Notes under the pieces: generated by a model | What the model was told of the DNA's origin: nothing | The model's database searches: none | What the model saw: the letters and a program-made list of their open reading frames with translations, nothing else | Program-made: the position numbers and the translations under genes | Origin: Arthrobacter sp. MYb23 | Lineage (GTDB): Bacteria > Actinomycetota > Actinomycetes > Actinomycetales > Micrococcaceae | Direction of reading: 5' to 3' | DNA: 64,000 bases | Assembly (NCBI RefSeq): GCF_002979775.1 | Contig: NZ_PCPR01000005.1 | Coordinates: forward strand, 1 to 64,000 | In this document: piece by piece, positions 54,001 to 63,030 of the stretch | Layout: each line of letters begins with the position of its first letter | How positions within the stretch are numbered: the first letter of the stretch is position 1

Positions 54001-57000
54001 AACGGCCGGACCACGGCGCCGGGGAATTCCGGAACGGCGGCAGGGGAGTTGTCCACGGTGAGCATGGTTTGGAACAACGGGTGCCGCCCTAGTTCACGTT
54101 CAGGATTCAGCGCTTCGACCAACCGCTCGAAGGGGACGTCGTCATGATCGAAGGCGGCCAGGACGCTGGTCCGGGCACGGTTTACCATGGCCTGCAAGGA
54201 GGGATGGCCGGCAGCACTGATCCGTAGCGGCAAGGTGTTGACGAAGAAGCCCACCAACTCTTCCAACACCGGATCAGTCCGTCCGGCCGTTGGGGAGCCA
54301 ATGACCACGTCATCGCCGACTCCAAGGCGGTGCAAGAAGCCGGCGAGTACGCCGTGGAGCGTCATGAACAGGCTCGCGTTCGAGCGGGCCGCGACGGAGT
54401 TCAGTGCCTCGAGCGCTGAGGCACTGAGCTGGAAGCTGTGTTGCTTGCCCGGCTGACGTGTCTCCCTGGGACGGCGCTGATCGGCAGGGAGGTTGAGCTC
54501 CGTGGGTATTCCTGAGAGGGCCTCCCGCCAGTCAGCAATTTTCCGTGTGGACGTGCCGTCTTTGCCCAGTTCCTCCTGCTGCCACGCGCTGAAGTCTGCA
54601 TAGTGGATGGCCAGCGGGGCGCGGCTGCTGGTTGTTCCCTTGAGCGCGGCGGCGTAGGCCTCCGAAAGGTCACGGGCCAGCGGCGCGAGGGACGCGCCGT
54701 CGCTGGCGATGTGATGCAGCACTAACTGAAGCACCCATACCGAAGCCTCTCCGTAGCCACGGCGCAGCAGGACGGCGCGCAGAGGAAGATCGAGGGTTAC
54801 GTCGAAGCCCTGGCCTTCCTCCTGGGCCAGGATCCTTGATTCTTCCTCCTCCGAATGCACCGGGACGATCCGCAGGAGGCCCCGGGCCTCCTCTGCCGAA
54901 AGGATCTTTTGGTGCGGTGTGCCCGCTGTTGCAGGGTAGCTCGTCCTGAGGATTTGGTGCCGGGCCACCAAAGCGTCGATAGCGGTGGAAAGGGCATTCT
55001 CGTCCACCTCGCCCTCCAGCTCTGCAGCCAGGGAGATGTTGTAGTCCGCCGAACCCGGATCCAGTTGGTTGAGGAACCACATACGTTGCTGGGCGAAGGA
55101 GAGCGCGGGTTGCTCCTGACGGGCTGTACCGCGTGTGGCAATCCAGTCCGAAAGTGCGGTTCCCTCAGCCTGAGGCGAGTCATCAGCGTCAACTTCCGTG
55201 CCGCCGTCGTGCGTTGAATCGTGCGGCCGTTTGGACGCGACCGCCGCCAGCAAAGCGGCTGGCGTGGGTAGGTCGAAGAGCGCCCGCAACGGAAGTGTTG
55301 TGCCGAACGCTTCCCGGATCTTGCCCATGATGGTGATTGCCAAGAGGGAATGACCTCCCATGAGGAAGAAGTCGTCGTCCATGGCAACGCTGTCCAGCCC
55401 AAGAACCTCAGCGAAAATAGCGGCAATGACATGTTCTTCGGGCGTTGCCGGAGCTTTCCCGCTGCCCGCGCCGGCGGCCGCGGGCGCCGGGAGGGCTGCG
55501 CGGTCCAGCTTGCCGTGAGAGGTTAGGGGCAGCGCCGGGATGGACATGAAGACGGCGGGCACCATGTAGTCAGGGAGTAGTTCAAAAGCGCGCGTTCTGA
55601 GTTCAGCAACGTCCACGTCGCCAACAACGTACGCGATGATCCTCTGGGCAGGTTTGCCATCCGGCACCGCAGCGACCTGTAACACCTGGGGATGGCTGGC
55701 CAGTGCCGACTCCACTTCACCCAATTCGATCCGGAATCCGCGCACCTTCACTTGGTCATCACTCCGGGTGAGGAACTCCAGCACGCCGCTGGCGTCCCGC
55801 CTCACGACGTCGCCCGTACGGTACATGCGGGAACCGTCCGATGTGAAGGGATTCGCCACGAAACGCGATGCGGTCTCGGCAAAGCGCTGGTCGTATCCTT
55901 GCGCCATACCCGCCCCCGCCAAATACAGTTCGCCGGGAACTCCCACCGGGACAGGCTGTAAGTAGGCATCCAACACCATGGCCGACGTGTTGCCGGCCGG
56001 CCGCCCAATTACTGGCCTGCCTCCCTCGATATCCGCCGTGACAGAGTCAACGGTGAATTCCGTAGGGCCATAGAAATTCAGGGCTCGAACTGAAGGATTG
56101 GCGGCCAGACGTTCCCAGAGGGAGCCTGAGACTGCTTCACCGCCGAGAATCAGGATCAGCGGTTGTTCGCGCTGGTGCTCCAACAGGCCGTACTGCAGCA
56201 ATTGCGTGGCAAACGACGGTGTGGTCTCCAGAACGTTGATGCCGTGGTCGAGGCAGTAACGGGTAAGGCTTTCGGCGTCGCCCCGTTCTTCATCAGCCAC
56301 CAGGTGCAGCTCGGCACCGGCAACCATCCAGAGCATGGGATCCCAGGCAGCATCAAATCCGAGGCCTGCAATGTGCGCCACGGCCACGGGCTGATCCGCG
56401 GCGGCCGCGAGGCGAGGGGCAAACAGGGTGCGGTGGTGGTGCGCGTAAAGGTTGGCCAAAGCGCCATGCGTTACCGCAACACCCTTGGGCCGTCCGGTGG
56501 AACCCGAGGTGTACAAGACATAGGCAAGGTCATCCGCTTGCGGCGCGCGATCCGCTTGGTCGCCGGCTACGGCCGTTGCGCCGCTTGCCAGGAGGCCAGC
56601 AAGGGTCACCGCTTTGTCAGGTTCGACGCCGGTAGTCGCGTCTGCGTCGACGATCACCACTGCGGGGGTGCTGTCTTCCAGGATCATCCGGATCCGTTGC
56701 GTCGGATAGGAGAGGTCAATGGGGATGTAGACGGCACCTGCCGCGAGCACAGCAAGGGCGGCAGCGACGACGTCGCCTGATCGCTGGATGGCGACCGCCA
56801 CCCGGTCGCCGGGGCGTACACCGTGAAAGATGAGGCCGTTCACAATGGTCCTTACCCGCTTCTCAAGCTGGGCGAATGTCCAGGAAGACCCCGCAACACC
56901 CGTCCCGGCCGCCACCGCAATCTGTGATGCCCGCAGCGTGGCCGTCTCTGAGAATGCGTCCAGGATGGTGGCCCACTGGACGTCCTGCTCGGTGGCGACG

Positions 57001-60000
57001 CTGCTGGCCAGCGCAGCTGCGTGGTCGGCTGGGCTCTGTATCCGCAGCCGGTCCAGGCTCACGCCGGAGTCCGTGGCGAACTGCTCGGCAACCAGTGAAA
57101 AACCTGCCGCCAGCCGCTCCACCGTGCTGCGTGTGAAGAGGGCAGGGTTGTAGGCGAGGGATCCGGCGATGATGTCACCGTCCCGTTCGGCGCCGTCCCG
57201 TTCGGCAAGGTCCAGGAGCAGGTCGAACTTCGTACCGCCCGGCTCCCTTCCCAAGTCCGCCGATGCGTCCAGGCCGTCCATAGCCAGCACAGCGTCAGGG
57301 GTGTTTTGCAGCGTCAGCATCACTTGGAATAACGGGTGGCGGTGACGTGATCGCGTCGGATTGAGTTGCTCCACCACGCGTTCGAACGGGGCGTCCTGAT
57401 TTCCGTAGGCGTGCAGGTTGGTGTAGCGGACGCTCTCCACCAGCTCTGCGGCCGTAGGGTTGCCTGACGTGTTGGTCCGCAGCACCAGAGTGTTGACGAA
57501 GAAGCCCACCAGTTCGTTCAGCTGGGTATCCGTCCGCCCGGCAACAGGTGTGCCGAGCGGGATGTCCTCGCCGGCGCCCGTCTTCGTCAGCAGTGCCGCC
57601 AGGGCGGCCTGCAGCACCATGAAAAGACTTGCGTTGTGCGCCTTCGCTAATGCCTTCAAGCCCGAGGAAGTCACGGCGTTCAGTTCCAAAGGAATCGACG
57701 ACGCCGGGAGGTCGCCTTCACGGGTTCCGCGTGGAAAGTCGTAGGGCAGCTGCAGCTCCTCCGGAGACCCCTTGAGTTCGTGTGCCCAGAATTCCAACTG
57801 ACGCGAAATCGGGCTCGATGGGTCATCTTCCTGCCCCAACGCCTCGCGTTGCCACAGGGTGTAGTCGGCGTACTGGATGGGCAGGTTGACGGCAGGTGAA
57901 ATTGCTCCGCGAAGCCGCGCAGTGTATGCCTGGGAGAGGTCCCGGGCGAGAGGTGCCAGGGACCATCCGTCCGCCGCAACATGGTGCAGCGTGATGGCCA
58001 GGACGTGATGGTCCGGCGCAAGCTGGAACAGGACTGTCCGGACCGGAAGTTCGCTGGTGATGTCAAAGCCACGCTGTGTCTCTGCCCGCAGTGCGGGCTC
58101 CAGGTTGCCTGCGTTGCACTGAATGGCCATCAGTTTTGCGTGCGCTGCATCCGGGGGCAGGATTTCCTGGCGTGGTTCGCCTTGCGACCACGGGAAGATG
58201 GTGCGAAGAGTCTCGTGCCGGGAGACGACGTCGGTCAGTGCTCCCTCCAAGGCATCCACCTCCAGACGACCTTTCAAGGTTAGGACGATCGGGATGTTGT
58301 ACGCGCCGGACTCGTGATCAAGCCGGTTCAGGAACCAGAGCCTGCGTTGCGCAAAGGATAGGGGGACCCTTGTGGGGCGCTTCTTCGCCGTGAGTTCAGG
58401 AATGGACGTTCCGTCGTGTTCCAAAGCCGCGGCGAGGCCGGCCACTGTAGGTTCCTCGAAGATCGTTCGCAGTGCCGGAGCCGAACCCGTTGCGTCCCGT
58501 AGGAATGCCGCCAGCCGCGTGGCCAGGAGTGAGTGGCCGCCGAGGTCGAAGAAGTCGTCCTCACGTCCCACGGATTCCAGGCCCAGGATCTCGCGGAACG
58601 CCTCTGACACCACACGCTCGGTGTGGGTGCGCGGCTCGGTGGTTGCTGCCTCCGGTTCATGAGTTGGCAGTGCCCGGGTATCCAGTTTGCCGTTGGCGGT
58701 CAACGGAAGGTAATCGATGGTGAGTACTGCAGCGGGCACCATGTAGTCGGGCAGCGTCCTGCGCGCCTCCTTGCGGATGGCGGATGAGTCCAGAGGCTGC
58801 GGGGCAGTCATGCCTTCGAACGTGCGGCTGTCTTCGAGCCCGGGCTCAGTGTAGGCGGGCGTGACGTAGGCGAGCAGTTGGTCGTAGCCCGCTTTGTTCT
58901 TTGTGACCGTCACTGCCGCTTGGGCTACCCCGACGATGCCGCGCAGGACTTCCTCGATCTCGGCCAGTTCAATCCGGAAGCCCCGGATCTTGACCTGCTG
59001 GTCCATACGGCCAAGGAACTGCAAGGTGCCGTCATCCAATCGGCGCACTACATCGCCCGTGCGGTACATACGCGAGCCGTCCTCCACAAACGGATCAGCC
59101 ACGAACTTCCCGGCGCTCAGCCCGGGTTGGTCCAGATAGCCGCGTGCCAGGTTGGGGCCCGCAACGTAAAGTTCTCCGATGGCATTGGCCGGTACGGGGT
59201 TGAGGCCCGAGTCAAGGATGTAGTGCCGGCTGTTGGCCACGGATCCTCCCAGAGTGACATCCGTGCCGCGTTCCATCACCGCGGTGAGTGAATCCACCGT
59301 GGTTTCGGTGGGGCCATAAAAGTTGTAGGCCACTACGCCATCATGGGCAGCCAACTCCCGCCAGGTGGCCGGGTCCACGGCTTCGCCACCCAGGGCCACA
59401 ACAGATGGATGGGCGTCCTGGTCGAAGAGTCCGCCGGCCAGCAGGGCCTTGGCGAACGAAGGCGTTGTTTCGATTGAGTCGATGAGTTCGTCCGCCAGGA
59501 ACAGGCTCAATGCCTCGGGGTCGCGACGGGTCTGGTTGTCCACCATGTGCAATTCGTGCCCTGCCAGCAGCCACAGAATGGGATCCCAGGAGGCGTCGAA
59601 GGACAGCCCGGCCGTGTGGGCTACGCGCAGCGGCCGGCCGAGACGTCTTTCCGCTGGATCAAAAATCCTGTCGCGGTGGGAGGTCATCAGATTCAGGAGT
59701 GCCAGATGTTCCACGCCGACGCCCTTGGGGCGGCCAGTGGACCCTGAGGTGAAAATGACGTAGGCAAGATCGTGCTGTCCAGCGCTGGGAGGCAGGGGCG
59801 TATGGTCATGGCTTTCCAATGCTGCCGTAGTCCCGGCGGAATCCAGGACAGTCACCGGGACCTTGGTCTGCGGCCTGCCTGGATCACTGTCTTCGGCTAA
59901 GGCAGTCTGCGTCAGCAAGATGATTGGTTCCGCATCCTCCAGCATCCCCTCGACCCGGCCCGCAGGGTAGTCGGGGTCCAGTGGAACGTAGGCCGCTCCG

Positions 60001-61622
60001 GCCTTGAGGATGGCCAGGATGGCAACGGGAAGCAGGACGCTGCGGTCCAGTCGAACGGCCACGGTGCGGCCCGGGCCGGCCCCACGCCCGCGCAGGAAGC
60101 GGGCCAGCTGGTTGGAGCGGCGCTCCACCTCGGCGAAAGTCAGGCAACCGTCGGAAGCAACCACGGCGGTTCGCTCAGGAGCCGCTGTTGCCACCGACTG
60201 GAACTCCTCAACAACCGTGTGGCCCGGCAGGTCCACGGACTCGGCGTCTCCCGTGGCGAGCAGCGCCTGTTCTTCGGCCGTCGTAGTCACGGACAGGGCC
60301 GCCGTCGGATCTTCCGGACTGGCCAGAAGCGAGCCCAGCAGACGGACAAAACGCATCAGGTGTTCGTCCAGGCCAGCCTGGCTGTACAGATCGGCGTTCG
60401 CCGCAAACTGAATCGTCACCTCGGCCCTTGGACCCTGTCCGAGGCCATGGACAATGATCGACAAGTCATCAATGGGCCCGGTGGAGAGAATGTGCATGGC
60501 TCCGGTTGCCTCGCCAAAGGAGATATTTTCGAGTACCGGAAGGATGTTGACCGACGGACCCGCATAGCCGTCTTGGCCGCTCAAGGATTCGAATCGTGTG
60601 CGCTGGTGGATCAAGGCCCCACGCAGCTTTCCTCCCATCGTTGTCACCATGTCCTGGACAGTGGCCCCGGGAGTGATGTCCATTCTGATCGGGACGATGT
60701 TTGAGAGCATCGAGGGCGTGGACTTGGCCAGCCTTCCGCGTCGGGCCGTTACTGGCAATGCGAGGGATACATGTTGTTCCCCGGTCATCCTGTGCAGGTA
60801 CATGGATGCAGCAGTCAGAAGCAACGCCGGGGCCGTGCCGGATGCTGACTCCAGTGCTTCTACAGCGGCCGGAGAGAGACTCCGGGCGGAGCGTAGCAGC
60901 GAGTCCGCAGTGCCCATGGGGCGGCCTGCCAATCCGGCGGGGGCCTGGTGACCTTCGAGTTCCCCTGCCCAGTAGGCCGCGTCTGTGGCCGCCGCGTCGG
61001 AGGACAGGTAGCTGTGGTCATCCGCGATCAATTCCTGGAGCGGGGCAAAGTCGAGGCCCGCGGTGCAGCCCATATCTTCTGCAGCGCCGAGTGCCTCGTA
61101 AACTGCGGCGACGCGCCGCAGGACCACCACAGCGGAGTATCCATCGACCAGCAAGTGGTGGACACGCTGGTAGAAGAAGTGCCTGGTCCCGGTGATCCGG
61201 ATGACCTCGGTGTGGAGCAGCCCGCCGTCTTCCACGCTGCGCGCTTGTGCCATGTCCGCGTCCATCAGTTCTCGCGCGGTATGTTCGCGAGCAGCCTCGT
61301 CCCCGCACTCCCTGAGGTCGGTGAACTGCACGGCGGCCACTGCCGTTTTTGCGTACTGGTAGGGACCGTCGTCGTCTTCGCCGAACGCAAGGTTCAGAGC
61401 CGGTGTCTCCGCAACGGCCCGGGCCACAGCGGCCTCCAGCCGGGCAACGTCCAACGGTCCGGCGATCTCGATGAACTGCCCAATCTGATACATCGGGCTG
61501 CCGTGTGCCAATTTTTGCGCGTACCAGATGCCTCGCTGGGCGGCCGTCAAACCCATCCGGGCTGGTGCCTGGTCCTCCGGAATGCCGGGCTGGTCAGGGG
61601 AAGCGGGGATAGGGGAGTTCAT
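51045..61622 (-). CDS. Trimodular nonribosomal peptide synthetase (C-A-T)x3-TE
   Basis: The 3525-residue enzyme has three modules and a terminal thioesterase. C1 (HHLLVDG near 154), A1 (TSGSTGRPKG near 620), T1 (GGHSLLA near 1030); C2 (HHVAADG near 1211), A2 (near 1700), T2 (GGHSLLA near 2087); C3 (HHIASDG near 2303), A3 (near 2802), T3 (GGHSFLA near 3215); TE (GWSFGG near 3351, DRHSRM at the end). No epimerase, methyltransferase or cyclisation domain is visible. C1 and the TE resemble EntF, so C1 probably starts the chain with an acyl or aryl group. The three A pockets read almost identically. The ATG at 61622 follows AGAAGGA with short spacing. Product unknown. Confidence 0.95.
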   Translation of the reverse strand: MNSPIPASPDQPGIPEDQAPARMGLTAAQRGIWYAQKLAHGSPMYQIGQFIEIAGPLDVARLEAAVARAVAETPALNLAFGEDDDGPYQYAKTAVAAVQFTDLRECGDEAAREHTARELMDADMAQARSVEDGGLLHTEVIRITGTRHFFYQRVHHLLVDGYSAVVVLRRVAAVYEALGAAEDMGCTAGLDFAPLQELIADDHSYLSSDAAATDAAYWAGELEGHQAPAGLAGRPMGTADSLLRSARSLSPAAVEALESASGTAPALLLTAASMYLHRMTGEQHVSLALPVTARRGRLAKSTPSMLSNIVPIRMDITPGATVQDMVTTMGGKLRGALIHQRTRFESLSGQDGYAGPSVNILPVLENISFGEATGAMHILSTGPIDDLSIIVHGLGQGPRAEVTIQFAANADLYSQAGLDEHLMRFVRLLGSLLASPEDPTAALSVTTTAEEQALLATGDAESVDLPGHTVVEEFQSVATAAPERTAVVASDGCLTFAEVERRSNQLARFLRGRGAGPGRTVAVRLDRSVLLPVAILAILKAGAAYVPLDPDYPAGRVEGMLEDAEPIILLTQTALAEDSDPGRPQTKVPVTVLDSAGTTAALESHDHTPLPPSAGQHDLAYVIFTSGSTGRPKGVGVEHLALLNLMTSHRDRIFDPAERRLGRPLRVAHTAGLSFDASWDPILWLLAGHELHMVDNQTRRDPEALSLFLADELIDSIETTPSFAKALLAGGLFDQDAHPSVVALGGEAVDPATWRELAAHDGVVAYNFYGPTETTVDSLTAVMERGTDVTLGGSVANSRHYILDSGLNPVPANAIGELYVAGPNLARGYLDQPGLSAGKFVADPFVEDGSRMYRTGDVVRRLDDGTLQFLGRMDQQVKIRGFRIELAEIEEVLRGIVGVAQAAVTVTKNKAGYDQLLAYVTPAYTEPGLEDSRTFEGMTAPQPLDSSAIRKEARRTLPDYMVPAAVLTIDYLPLTANGKLDTRALPTHEPEAATTEPRTHTERVVSEAFREILGLESVGREDDFFDLGGHSLLATRLAAFLRDATGSAPALRTIFEEPTVAGLAAALEHDGTSIPELTAKKRPTRVPLSFAQRRLWFLNRLDHESGAYNIPIVLTLKGRLEVDALEGALTDVVSRHETLRTIFPWSQGEPRQEILPPDAAHAKLMAIQCNAGNLEPALRAETQRGFDITSELPVRTVLFQLAPDHHVLAITLHHVAADGWSLAPLARDLSQAYTARLRGAISPAVNLPIQYADYTLWQREALGQEDDPSSPISRQLEFWAHELKGSPEELQLPYDFPRGTREGDLPASSIPLELNAVTSSGLKALAKAHNASLFMVLQAALAALLTKTGAGEDIPLGTPVAGRTDTQLNELVGFFVNTLVLRTNTSGNPTAAELVESVRYTNLHAYGNQDAPFERVVEQLNPTRSRHRHPLFQVMLTLQNTPDAVLAMDGLDASADLGREPGGTKFDLLLDLAERDGAERDGDIIAGSLAYNPALFTRSTVERLAAGFSLVAEQFATDSGVSLDRLRIQSPADHAAALASSVATEQDVQWATILDAFSETATLRASQIAVAAGTGVAGSSWTFAQLEKRVRTIVNGLIFHGVRPGDRVAVAIQRSGDVVAAALAVLAAGAVYIPIDLSYPTQRIRMILEDSTPAVVIVDADATTGVEPDKAVTLAGLLASGATAVAGDQADRAPQADDLAYVLYTSGSTGRPKGVAVTHGALANLYAHHHRTLFAPRLAAAADQPVAVAHIAGLGFDAAWDPMLWMVAGAELHLVADEERGDAESLTRYCLDHGINVLETTPSFATQLLQYGLLEHQREQPLILILGGEAVSGSLWERLAANPSVRALNFYGPTEFTVDSVTADIEGGRPVIGRPAGNTSAMVLDAYLQPVPVGVPGELYLAGAGMAQGYDQRFAETASRFVANPFTSDGSRMYRTGDVVRRDASGVLEFLTRSDDQVKVRGFRIELGEVESALASHPQVLQVAAVPDGKPAQRIIAYVVGDVDVAELRTRAFELLPDYMVPAVFMSIPALPLTSHGKLDRAALPAPAAAGAGSGKAPATPEEHVIAAIFAEVLGLDSVAMDDDFFLMGGHSLLAITIMGKIREAFGTTLPLRALFDLPTPAALLAAVASKRPHDSTHDGGTEVDADDSPQAEGTALSDWIATRGTARQEQPALSFAQQRMWFLNQLDPGSADYNISLAAELEGEVDENALSTAIDALVARHQILRTSYPATAGTPHQKILSAEEARGLLRIVPVHSEEEESRILAQEEGQGFDVTLDLPLRAVLLRRGYGEASVWVLQLVLHHIASDGASLAPLARDLSEAYAAALKGTTSSRAPLAIHYADFSAWQQEELGKDGTSTRKIADWREALSGIPTELNLPADQRRPRETRQPGKQHSFQLSASALEALNSVAARSNASLFMTLHGVLAGFLHRLGVGDDVVIGSPTAGRTDPVLEELVGFFVNTLPLRISAAGHPSLQAMVNRARTSVLAAFDHDDVPFERLVEALNPERELGRHPLFQTMLTVDNSPAAVPEFPGAVVRPLPGSGSGEAKFDLSFTFRPGTTGLSATLEYNAAMFQEATIERLVTTLVRFVERGASNPDTPIAELTLIDPEEAAALEALTAGRRSAVGHQTDGADGVLAAFAATVMSVPDSVALVTGRDEQTFAELASSVAALATGLEQHGVAAGDVVSVFLPRSAGTIQSLLGVIAKGAVYNPIDTEYPDDRVVAILEDAAPSVVVTSGPVAERMAALLSRVAARNPAREVPRLVMMTELLGHSHGEGLNSGQGLESARELQERQPAGRDLAYVMFTSGSTGRPKGVEVSHGALGALLESHRETLFAGLDPAITGVQQNVAHTTGVGFDASWDPILWMISGHRLHMVDDAIRRDPAALAGYLEVHQISVWETTPGYARQLLKEPAFTRMLDGVGAAPESGFNLALGGEAFDATLWDELSGKENVTAWNLYGPTESAVDTLVARVRDHAAPVLGAPTSGTRLYVLDGLLQPALPGVPGELYIAGRQLANGYRGQPGLTAERFVADPFGSDGGRMYRTGDLVVRHADGSIVFSGRNDQQVKIRGFRVEPGEIEQAAADASDVEAAVVRAVPSDDSMRLVAWVVPIDGTVVDAPDEAAAFAEGVRSHLRSLLPDYMVPSAVVTIAEIPLTQHGKVDTAGLPDAASAPRTSGKVPRTPREQTVAAIFADVLSLDRAGVDESFFELGGHSFLAQPLIARINAALGTSLQVQSLFRSPTVEGLLREASRGVEENAAETLRQILPLRTTGTKAPLFAVHPASGIAWGFASMLGSLDPERPLIGLQMPGMEPGATHPVTAVSLTELADAYIDSIRSVQPSGPYHLLGWSFGGHLVHRLATRLQELGEKVASLTILDAFPGTEENNDDVGNGSGIWAAYLEAQGYALDDADTVGLDAVRAQEILRRNHNPLGTVPLDAVEAMVENFPVLARLIREQKPAVFDGELLLFRATADVPAGTPGAEAWEPFVTGRIVDVEVPDRHSRMLSDTALATIMPALAIQLGG

Positions 61623-61751
61623 AATCCTTCTCTGCGGTGGGGAAGCGTGGGAAAGCAGCGGCAGCCCTGGGAAGCAGGACTGCCGCGTCATGGTTGCGCG
61701 TGCTCACGTCAGGGACGGAGTCGCGCTCGTGTGTTGCTAAGGTGCGGAACT

Positions 61752-61769
61752 GGCCGCTGGCAACCGGCC
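61752..61769 (-). terminator. Small hairpin between the secreted peptide gene and the NRPS
   Basis: GGCCG/CGGCC arms flank an eight-base loop immediately after the secreted protein's stop, 130 bp before the NRPS start. It could be a weak terminator, attenuator or mRNA-stability element. Evidence is a five-base stem only. Confidence 0.25.
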
Positions 61770-61770
61770 G

Positions 61771-62046
61771 TTACTGGAACTGGCCGATCTGGAGTGGACC
61801 CAGCACATCACCGTCCAGGAGGGGACCGTTGATCAGCGGGCCGTTGATGATCCCACCGTTCAGGATGCCTCCAGCCAGGAAATTGTTGAGAACATTTACC
61901 CCGGAAGCGGCCGCGGTTGTGTTGGCGGCCGTCGGGGTGTTCGCAGTGGTCGCTGCTTGTGCAGGGAGAGAAGCAAAGGTGAAGGCGGAGGCGGCAAGGA
62001 CGGTTCCGGCGGCGATGCGTACGGCGTTCTTGTTTGGCTTGTTCAC
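61771..62046 (-). CDS. Small secreted repeat protein upstream of the NRPS
   Basis: The 91-residue protein has a Sec signal (positively charged start, hydrophobic core, AQA cleavage near residue 30). The short mature part of about 60 residues is Ala/Thr-rich and then consists of repeats of the form (I/L)(I/L)NG(P/G): ILNGG, IINGP, LINGP, LLDGD. No known domain is recognised. The GTG at 62046 follows GGAGAAG. It lies 148 bp upstream of the NRPS on the same strand and may share its transcript. Confidence 0.7.
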   Translation of the reverse strand: MNKPNKNAVRIAAGTVLAASAFTFASLPAQAATTANTPTAANTTAAASGVNVLNNFLAGGILNGGIINGPLINGPLLDGDVLGPLQIGQFQ

Positions 62047-62255
62047 GGGATCTTCTCCATTACGTAGCTGATGTTGTCCGCGCGCCACAGTGTGCCGCGC
62101 CATCAGTGATTCGGAGCTGCCACCCTTGTGGATGGGATGCAGTTCAATCCGGGATTCGGGCGCGGGCGCAGCGGCCGGTGAAAGCACGACGGCGGCGAGC
62201 AACTTTGCCGATGACGCCACCCCGAAGTCAGCGGCGTGTGGCGGCCGGCTGGAGG

Positions 62256-62819
62256 CTAGCGCCGCTTCGGCCGATAAGTCCGCCCAAAACTACGCTCGGC
62301 GCCCTCGTACATGTGGACGAGCTCCCAGTCGTAGCGGCGCCCTCCGGGGACGTCGAAGATCCGGGTACCGTCGCCGAGGAACACTGGTGCTACGAAGACC
62401 TGCAGTTCGTCGATGAGGTCGTGCTCCAGTGCTTGGCGCGCAATGTCGGCGCTGATGATCTGCACGTCCTTGTCGCCGGCGATCTCCTGGGCGCGGCGGA
62501 CCGCCTCCACGATGTCGCAATTGAGCGCAATGATGGTGGGGTCGTCGGCGATCTCCTCCGGCCGGTGGGTGAGGATGAACTCGGTGCCGGACCAGGCGCC
62601 GCCATACGCCTCGGCGGTCATCTGATCCCTGTCGTCTCGTTGGGCTTTCGCGGCGTCATAGCCGTCCCTGCCGGAAATGATCACCGCGACCTCGCCCGCC
62701 GTACGCTCCGTGGTGCCGTTGTCGAGTGGCTCGGCATCGGATAGCCAGCTCATGTCGTGTCCAGGCCCAGCGATGAAACCGTCGATGGAGCACGTGAATC
62801 CCCAGGCTACTTTGCCCAT
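62256..62819 (-). CDS. Dihydrofolate reductase/RibD C-terminal domain protein
   Basis: The 187-residue protein has the DHFR-like fold of the RibD_C family: MGKVAWGFTCSIDGFIAGP opening, a central GGAWSGTEFILTHRP region and a VFLGDGTRIFD segment. Members are NADPH-dependent reductases, many of unknown substrate, and it is not a canonical FolA. The ATG follows GAGGAAC. It is separated from the NRPS operon by 209 bp and has no clear link to it. Confidence 0.85.
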   Translation of the reverse strand: MGKVAWGFTCSIDGFIAGPGHDMSWLSDAEPLDNGTTERTAGEVAVIISGRDGYDAAKAQRDDRDQMTAEAYGGAWSGTEFILTHRPEEIADDPTIIALNCDIVEAVRRAQEIAGDKDVQIISADIARQALEHDLIDELQVFVAPVFLGDGTRIFDVPGGRRYDWELVHMYEGAERSFGRTYRPKRR

Positions 62820-63030
62820 GTCTGTTCCTCGCGTGGGAGGTAGTCTGCGTTGCTCAATGATTACCTGCGGTTGAGTGATGGCTCGACTGTACTCCAGGAT
62901 GAAATTGATGGGCTGCGACAGACCAACCTGCCGGCAGTTTCCCGGCAGTATTTCGTGCCATTCAGGAGAGCCGCCGGGGGCGTCCGCGAAATGCGAACGC
63001 CCCCAAACGAGTCAATGCTCAGATTGTGCC

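Noticed and set aside
51045..62046. Siderophore assignment of the NRPS operon
   Set aside because: The EntF-like C and TE domains suggested it, but I see no iron-box palindrome, hydroxamate or catecholate genes, binding protein or ferric reductase; the ABC genes are exporter-type.
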